This document shows, piece by piece, positions 59,619 to 64,000 of a DNA stretch of 64,000 bases (positions are counted from its first letter, which is position 1; every line of letters begins with the position of its first letter). The notes below the pieces were generated by a model that saw nothing but the letters and a program-made list of their open reading frames with translations, did no database searches and was not told the origin of the DNA. This DNA comes from Cytobacillus oceanisediminis (GTDB lineage: Bacteria > Bacillota > Bacilli > Bacillales > Cytobacillaceae): the NCBI RefSeq assembly GCF_007830235.1, contig NZ_VLKI01000004.1:186001-250000 (forward strand), in the 5' to 3' direction. The translations under genes were made by a program, and so were the position numbers.

Positions 59619-60035
59619 TTATTCACTATCATAATTGAACAGCCAGGTTATCCCAAACTTATCTGTTAATTGGCCATAACATTTGCTCCAGAATGTTTCC
59701 TGCAGCTCCATGCCTACAGTACCGCCTTCTTTCAGTTTGTTAAAGTACTTTTTAAGGTCATCCGGCTCTTTAATCACTATAGCAAGGTTGATGTTATTTC
59801 CAACCGTAAAAGGCATCCCAGGGAATGTGTCAGAAAACATCACGTTGCTGCCGCAAATGTTAAGGCGTGTATGCATAACCAAATTCTTTGCTTCCTCAGG
59901 CAATGGATATTCCGGGTTGGGAGGAGAGTCCCCAAAAGTCATAATCTCGGGTTTCTCTGTTTCAAAAACCTCCGCGTAAAACTCAACAGCTTCCCGGGTA
60001 TTTCCATTAAAATTAAGGTAGGCATTAACAGCCAT
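59619..60035 (-). CDS. VOC family protein (PhnB-like)
   Basis: Product of 138 residues of the PhnB/3-demethylubiquinone-like VOC subgroup. It starts MAVNAYLNFNGNTREAVEFYAEVF, then has MHTRLNICGSNVMFSDTFPGMPFTVGNN and a C-terminal FWSKCYGQLTDKFGITWLFNYD. Members of this group are often annotated from structure only; no reaction is known. The ATG at 60035 follows AAAGGAG by 9 nt; a GTG at 60044 overlaps that site. Confidence 0.88.
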   Translation of the reverse strand: MAVNAYLNFNGNTREAVEFYAEVFETEKPEIMTFGDSPPNPEYPLPEEAKNLVMHTRLNICGSNVMFSDTFPGMPFTVGNNINLAIVIKEPDDLKKYFNKLKEGGTVGMELQETFWSKCYGQLTDKFGITWLFNYDSE

Positions 60036-60132
60036 TCTTTTCACTCCTTTTTAAAAATCTAACTTCATTATAGACAAAAAATTCGAAATTAAATATAGTC
60101 CAAAAGGGTTCATAAACCTTTATTACTAAAAT

Positions 60133-60435
60133 TTAAATCTCCCGGAAAGCTTGATCTAAATCGTTAAATCCCCTTCGATCATCTTTTTGGGGCTCATCGG
60201 TTTCAACCGTCCACTCATTTTTTACAGGGGCTAAGCCGCCATTATCATTCTTGGTATACGGGCTATGTATATGATAAGTTTTTCCTGATTTTTTCACTGT
60301 GTAGCCCATATAGTATTGGTTATCCTGGCCTTCTTCCTCAAAAATCCCAATGTCATCAATCCCATATTTGGATATGTAGGATTGTAACGGCTCCTGTAAT
60401 GCATTGATGATCTGTTCTCGTGGTAAAAAATCCAT
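60133..60435 (-). CDS. conserved small protein, possibly DUF5634 family
   Basis: Acidic cytosolic protein of 100 residues: MDFLPREQIINALQEPLQSY, then IFEEEGQDNQYYMGYTVKKSGKTYHIHSPY, and a tail PQKDDRRGFNDLDQAFREI. It has beta-rich character in the middle and no membrane segments. The pattern recalls the DUF5634 family of Bacillaceae, but I am not certain. The start follows AAAGGAG. It is monocistronic; no clear terminator was found. Confidence 0.75.
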   Translation of the reverse strand: MDFLPREQIINALQEPLQSYISKYGIDDIGIFEEEGQDNQYYMGYTVKKSGKTYHIHSPYTKNDNGGLAPVKNEWTVETDEPQKDDRRGFNDLDQAFREI

Positions 60436-60505
60436 CGTTTATGCTCCTTTCCGATTTAACCTATACTTAATATGGCTTTTTTCGGGGTTATTAAACGTAG
60501 AGGTA

Positions 60506-60540
60506 TAAAAAGAGTACCCCAGTTTAGTGAGGTACTCTTG
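60506..60540 (-). terminator. terminator of the gpx-marR operon
   Basis: AAGAGTACC and GGTACTCTT arms with a 12-nt loop; on the minus strand a TTTTTATA tail follows. Confidence 0.8.
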
Positions 60541-60546
60541 CTTTCC

Positions 60547-60981
60547 CTAAATCCGCCCCTTTACCTTCCTTCGCAGTGTCCCAAGCTGCATCATCAGCTG
60601 TTCATATTCCTCCAGCTCAATTCGGCACGTTTGGATGGTTTCGCTGACTTTTTGGGTAATAGGATGTTTTTCTTGGCGGGCTTTATCCTGCAAATAAATA
60701 TTTATTTTTCGTTCATCTGTTTTGGACCTTTCTTTCCGGAGCCAGCCATTTGATGCCATCCTTGCAATCATTGGCGTGAGGGTTCCAGTTCCCAGATTTA
60801 GTCTTTCTCCAAGCTCCTTTGCGGTTACTCCGTCTTTTTCCCAAAGTGCTAAAAGGACAAGGTACTGGGGATAAGTCAAGCCGAATGGCTGAAGAGCGCT
60901 TGTATACAATTTGGTAAATTCGCCTGCTGTTTCATAAACTGCAAAGCAAAGCTGTTTGTCCAGTGTTAAAAAATCTTTCAC
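60547..60981 (-). CDS. OhrR-like MarR family peroxide sensor
   Basis: Product of 144 residues. The N-terminal helix reads DKQLCFAVYETAGEFTKLYTSALQPFGLTYPQYLVLLALWE, nearly the OhrR signature. Its single cysteine, Cys12 in QLCFAVY, is where OhrR senses organic hydroperoxides. The winged helix (KELGERLNLGTGTLTPMIARMASNGWLRK) follows. Its gene is the second of an operon with a glutathione peroxidase, so it probably represses that peroxidase until oxidised. The GTG at 60981 has AGGTGAT just upstream. Confidence 0.88.
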   Translation of the reverse strand: MKDFLTLDKQLCFAVYETAGEFTKLYTSALQPFGLTYPQYLVLLALWEKDGVTAKELGERLNLGTGTLTPMIARMASNGWLRKERSKTDERKINIYLQDKARQEKHPITQKVSETIQTCRIELEEYEQLMMQLGTLRRKVKGRI

Positions 60982-61007
60982 ATGATCACCTGAAAATTTA
61001 GTAGTAA

Positions 61008-61484
61008 TTATATTACTTTCTTTATATCGTCCTCAATTTTTCCTGGCTCCGTTGTTGGAGCATATCGTTCAACAACATTGCCTTTGGGGTCCACAAGAAA
61101 TTTTGTGAAATTCCACTTGATGTTCTTCGATAGGAGTCCTTTTTTCTGTTCTTTTAGAAAAACAAATAAAGGGTCGGCGTTATCTCCATTTACATCGATT
61201 TTCGCGAAAATCGGGAAGGTTACACCGTAGTTGATCTGGCAAAATTCTGTTGTTTCACTAATGTTATCAAATTCCTGGTTATTAAACTGATCGCAAGGAA
61301 AGCCCAGGATCTCCAAGCCACTGTCCTTGTACTTTTCATATAGTTCCTGAAGCCCCTTGAATTGTGGGGTTAATCCGCATTTGCTTGCAGTGTTGACAAT
61401 AAGCAATGGCTTTCCTTCGTAGTCTTTCAAAGATTTCAGTTCATCATTTGTTTTTTTAACCTCAAAATCATAAACAGTTGTCAT
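61008..61484 (-). CDS. glutathione peroxidase family protein (BsaA type)
   Basis: Thiol peroxidase of 158 residues. The catalytic tetrad is visible: Cys36 in [11 protein letters not shown], Gln in [10 protein letters not shown], and Trp/Asn in [10 protein letters not shown]. It is the cysteine (not selenocysteine) form. The second cysteine in FPCDQF can resolve the sulfenic acid, so it likely uses thioredoxin or bacillithiol in place of glutathione. It shares an operon with the OhrR-like regulator 26 nt downstream. The start follows AGGAGG. Upstream lies a 13-bp palindrome. Confidence 0.93.
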   Translation of the reverse strand: MTTVYDFEVKKTNDELKSLKDYEGKPLLIVNTASKCGLTPQFKGLQELYEKYKDSGLEILGFPCDQFNNQEFDNISETTEFCQINYGVTFPIFAKIDVNGDNADPLFVFLKEQKKGLLSKNIKWNFTKFLVDPKGNVVERYAPTTEPGKIEDDIKKVI

Positions 61485-61534
61485 AAAGAATCCTCCTGAA
61501 TAAGGTTTTGTATCGTGTGCGATTTAATCTTAGG

Positions 61535-61547
61535 CGATTTAAAATCG
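61535..61547 (-). promoter_or_regulatory. candidate operator of the gpx operon
   Basis: Perfect palindrome CGATTTAAAATCG, 51 nt upstream of the gpx start, with a second half-site CGATTTAATC 15 bp away. It differs from the B. subtilis OhrR box, so the link to the OhrR-like protein is inference. Confidence 0.4.
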
Positions 61548-61603
61548 TAATGCAACTAATTAGCTTTTTTCTGAAACTATTCATGATGCTGTTCCGTAAA
61601 GTA

Positions 61604-61880
61604 GTCAATATGGATTTATTGGTTTTATCCAGGGAAATCAGCTCCATTTCCTGAAAATGACCAGTTAGTGGAAGAAATAAATTCAACTTTCCCCATAGCG
61701 AAAGCCAGCCAGATAAGAGATGTCATATTCATCGATAAGCATCATGCATATGTACCTTTTATAGCTATTGTTTTATCAAAAGAGGGTGTCCAAAAGCTAT
61801 ACTTTGAGGACGCCCTATTTGTTCTATTCAAAGGAACCGCTTACAAATTAGCCGTTGTCGCTTCACCAATATTACTATAG
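61604..61880 (+). pseudogene. possible gene remnant
   Basis: One frame runs WIYWFYPGKSAPFPENDQLVEEIN and on through IRDVIFIDKHHAYVPFIAIVLSKEGVQKLYF to a stop at 61880. It looks protein-like in composition, but it has no ATG in frame and no ribosome binding site; the only starts are a GTG at 61668 and none upstream before a TAG. I cannot name the parent gene. Confidence 0.35.
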
Positions 61881-61914
61881 AATCATAAGTAGATACATAA
61901 CGAGGTGAACACTG

Positions 61915-62634
61915 TTGAATTATAAACGAATTAAACCGCGTAAAATATATGAAGAAGTGGCTGAGGCCATTATGGATATGATTAAGTCAGGGGAATTGAA
62001 GCCCGGGGATAAGCTGGATTCGGTGCAGCAGCTGGCGGAAAATTTCCAGGTTGGCCGTTCAGCAGTCCGGGAGGCATTAAGTGCACTGCGGGCTATGGGG
62101 CTGGTGGAAATGCATCAGGGAGAAGGGACTTATGTCCGCGAGTTCAATTCCAATATGCTCAAACTGCCTGTGCAAATAGCTGTTTTAATGAAAAAGGATG
62201 ATGTGAAAAATCTGCTGGAGGTCCGCCGGATCTTGGAGGTCGGGGCAGTGGAAGCTGCAGCGTTAAGATGGACGGAAGATCAGCTTAGCGAAATCAAAGA
62301 GGCGCTTGAACAGATGAAAAATGCCAATGATGAAGAATTAGGGGAAGAGGCAGATTTTCGTTTCCATATGGCCATTGCAAAAGCATCACAAAATGATTTG
62401 CTGATCAGCCTTATGAATAATGTATCGGAAATGATGGTTACTACTATGAGAGAAACGCGCCGGTTATGGCTTTATTCTGAAAAATCCACATTGGGCCGTC
62501 TAACCCACGAGCATTCAAGCATTTATGAAGCATTAGAACAAAGGGACGGGGCTAAGGCACAAAGGTTATTGCTCGAGCATCTCCAAAGTGTGGAAGAAGT
62601 ATTGATGAAATATTTTCATGAAATAGAAGTGTAA
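61915..62634 (+). CDS. lutR: FadR/GntR family regulator, LutR-like
   Basis: Product of 239 residues. The GntR winged helix reads LKPGDKLDSVQQLAENFQVGRSAVREALSALRAMGLVEMHQGEGTYV, then an FCD effector domain with metal-ligand residues in ADFRFHMAIAKAS and LTHEHSSIYEAL. It resembles B. subtilis LutR, the L-lactate-responsive repressor of lactate use genes. A lactate permease gene follows on the same strand, preceded by a palindromic site. The TTG at 61915 follows GAGGTG by 7 nt. A terminator separates it from the permease. Confidence 0.9.
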   Translation: MNYKRIKPRKIYEEVAEAIMDMIKSGELKPGDKLDSVQQLAENFQVGRSAVREALSALRAMGLVEMHQGEGTYVREFNSNMLKLPVQIAVLMKKDDVKNLLEVRRILEVGAVEAAALRWTEDQLSEIKEALEQMKNANDEELGEEADFRFHMAIAKASQNDLLISLMNNVSEMMVTTMRETRRLWLYSEKSTLGRLTHEHSSIYEALEQRDGAKAQRLLLEHLQSVEEVLMKYFHEIEV

Positions 62635-62640
62635 GTAAAA

Positions 62641-62690
62641 AGAGCCCAACCGTTAAGATGCCTTTTAACGGTCGGGCTTTATTTTTAAAA
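62641..62690 (+). terminator. terminator of lutR
   Basis: AGAGCCCAACCGTTAA and TTAACGGTCGGGCTTT arms around a 7-nt loop, followed by ATTTTT. Confidence 0.88.
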
Positions 62691-62714
62691 TTTTTAAAAA
62701 ATACTATTGAGATA

Positions 62715-62728
62715 TGAAAGCGTTTTAA
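62715..62728 (+). promoter_or_regulatory. candidate cre site (CcpA) upstream of the lactate permease gene
   Basis: TGAAAGCGTTTTAA differs from the cre consensus TGWAANCGNTNWCA at one position. Catabolite repression of lactate uptake by CcpA would fit; this is inference. Confidence 0.55.
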
Positions 62729-62750
62729 TTATACTGTTTATTATAATAAA

Positions 62751-62763
62751 GTCATCAGATGAC
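62751..62763 (+). promoter_or_regulatory. candidate LutR operator
   Basis: Perfect 13-bp palindrome GTCATC-A-GATGAC, about 60 nt before the permease start and just after a TATAAT-like box near 62742. FadR-type regulators bind short palindromes of this kind. Confidence 0.6.
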
Positions 62764-62824
62764 CTGTTAATATGATTAGTTCAAAGGGAGAAGAAATTTT
62801 TCAGCATGAAAGGGGAAGAGGTAT

Positions 62825-64000
62825 TTGAATATTGGTACACTGGCTTTAATTGCAACATTGCCTATCGTTTCAGTCTTTTTATTTTTGGTTATTTTAAGAT
62901 GGCCGGCTAAGAGGGCTATGCCAGTATCGTTGGTTCTAACGATTATTATGGCCATGTTTATTTGGGAAGTGCCCGGAAATCAGGTTGCTGCAGCCGGGGT
63001 TAAAGGGGTTGTGACAGCGCTGGAAGTGGGAGTGATCGTATTTGGTGCAATTCTTCTTTTAAACACATTAAAAAAAAGCGGTGCCATTTTTACAATCCGT
63101 AAAGGGTTTATGAGCATTTCGCCGGACCGCCGTGTTCAGACCATTATCGTCTGCTGGCTGTTTGGATCCTTCCTTGAAGGTGCAGCCGGCTGGGGGGCAC
63201 CTGCTACAATTGTGGGACCTCTCTTGGTCGCAATTGGTTTTCCTGCAATGGGAGCCGTTATGGTTGCGCTTATCCTGCAATCTACGCCAGTTTCATACGG
63301 TGCTGTGGGTACGCCCATTCTAATAGGTGTTAATTCCGGTTTAAAGGATTCACCATTAGTTCAAAGCTATATTGCTGAACAAGGAACGACTTTTGATGCT
63401 TACATAAATGGAATTGGCGGACAAGTTGCCCTTATTCACGGAGTTATAGGCATATTTATTCCTCTATTTATGGTGACAATGCTGACTTACTTCTTCGGAA
63501 AAAATAAATCGATTGCAGAAGGATTGGCAATTTGGAAGTTTGCTATTTTTGCAGGTTTGGCATTTACAGTTCCGTATGCTTTAGTAGCAAACCTTCTTGG
63601 ACCGGAGTTTCCATCCCTGATTGGCGGTTTAATAGGCTTAGCCATTGTCGTGCCTGCTGCTAAAAAAGGATTGTTTATTCCTGAAAAATCATGGGATTTT
63701 GACGAAAAAGGCACTTGGGATCCGTCATGGACTGGTTCACTTCAGGTAGACGAATCGGAAAAACCAAAGAAGCAAGTATCATTCATGGCTGCGTGGCTGC
63801 CATATCTATTAGTAGCTATTTTATTAGTTTTAACACGATTGAAATATTTGCCGTTCTCCGCATGGCTCCAAGCCTTGGTCATCAGGTTTGAAAGTTTATT
63901 TGGAACGGCGATTACAGTTGAATCGAAACCATTGAATCTTCCAGGGTTCATATTTATTGTTGTTTCACTGCTATCAATCTTTATATTTAAGATGAATATG
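62825..64000 (+). CDS. lutP: L-lactate permease (LctP/LutP family), 3' end outside the window
   Basis: The first 392 codons are present and the frame is open to the window edge; full-length proteins have about 550 residues. It starts [33 protein letters not shown]. It contains the strongest family motif [27 protein letters not shown] with [13 protein letters not shown] shortly after. LctP permeases import lactate, and some glycolate, with protons. The TTG at 62825 follows GGGGAAGAGG. Control by LutR (palindrome at 62751) and CcpA (cre at 62715) is likely. Confidence 0.92.
   Translation, partial: MNIGTLALIATLPIVSVFLFLVILRWPAKRAMPVSLVLTIIMAMFIWEVPGNQVAAAGVKGVVTALEVGVIVFGAILLLNTLKKSGAIFTIRKGFMSISPDRRVQTIIVCWLFGSFLEGAAGWGAPATIVGPLLVAIGFPAMGAVMVALILQSTPVSYGAVGTPILIGVNSGLKDSPLVQSYIAEQGTTFDAYINGIGGQVALIHGVIGIFIPLFMVTMLTYFFGKNKSIAEGLAIWKFAIFAGLAFTVPYALVANLLGPEFPSLIGGLIGLAIVVPAAKKGLFIPEKSWDFDEKGTWDPSWTGSLQVDESEKPKKQVSFMAAWLPYLLVAILLVLTRLKYLPFSAWLQALVIRFESLFGTAITVESKPLNLPGFIFIVVSLLSIFIFKMNM

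Overview
The window comes from a low-GC, endospore-forming member of the Bacillaceae, close to Bacillus but not B. subtilis. Evidence: AGGAGG-type ribosome binding sites with many TTG starts, PdaA (spore cortex de-N-acetylase), RsbR-type STAS proteins, SinR, a preQ1-I riboswitch and the interspersed GATTGGAGCGGAAGG repeat typical of this group. From about 30.5 to 55 kb the gene order follows the B. subtilis treR-yfkM-yfkK-yfkI-yfkH-yfkF-yfkE-yfkD-yfkAB-pdaA-yfjP-yfjO block, with insertions. No prophage, transposase, CRISPR array, rRNA or tRNA was seen.

Layout. 0-6 kb: a 5-FTHF cyclo-ligase-like protein, a BI-1 channel, MscL, a preQ1 riboswitch driving queF and a queuosine-precursor transporter, and yhdT-panF. 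6-13 kb: a lipoprotein, an M29 aminopeptidase, a decayed MFS gene, an AtoE-type permease and topoisomerase III. 13-21 kb: two STAS proteins, orphan hutH behind an attenuator-like hairpin, a peroxiredoxin with UGA at the catalytic position, a DnaJC28-domain protein, a charged repeat protein and motAB. 21-31 kb: marR-MFS, an AGCS symporter, pseudouridine kinase with a broken psuG, sinR, mnmH, a monooxygenase-methyltransferase pair and treR. 31-49 kb: the yfk block, a P1B ATPase, acyl-CoA dehydrogenase and a GGT-like enzyme. 49-64 kb: fumarase, pdaA, yfjP, an RNA m5U methyltransferase, selO, an SPL-like radical SAM protein, a glutathione peroxidase with an OhrR-like regulator, and lutR with the start of a lactate permease.

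Main finding. At 16478-17086 a Prx1-type peroxiredoxin is intact except that TGA (16664-16666) replaces the peroxidatic cysteine codon in the motif DFTFV-C-PTEL. Directly downstream, 16677-16694 folds into a 7-bp stem with a GGUC loop, the same loop sequence and nearly the same distance from the UGA as in the E. coli fdhF SECIS. The resolving cysteine of the family is absent. About 10 kb away lies mnmH, the tRNA 2-selenouridine synthase, which needs selenophosphate. Together these suggest a selenium-using Bacillaceae with a selenoprotein peroxiredoxin that standard annotation would split in two or call a pseudogene.

Second finding. Four intergenic regions (20791, 24628, 38417 and 52563) carry arrays of a short core, GCNRATAAA, repeated every 20-21 bp (two helical turns). 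Each array has its own homogenised variant: GCTAATAAA, GCGAATAAA, GCAAATAAA-like or GCCGATAAA. This looks like one diverged family of helically phased elements of unknown function.

All calls rest on reading the sequence and on recall of protein families; no search was run.
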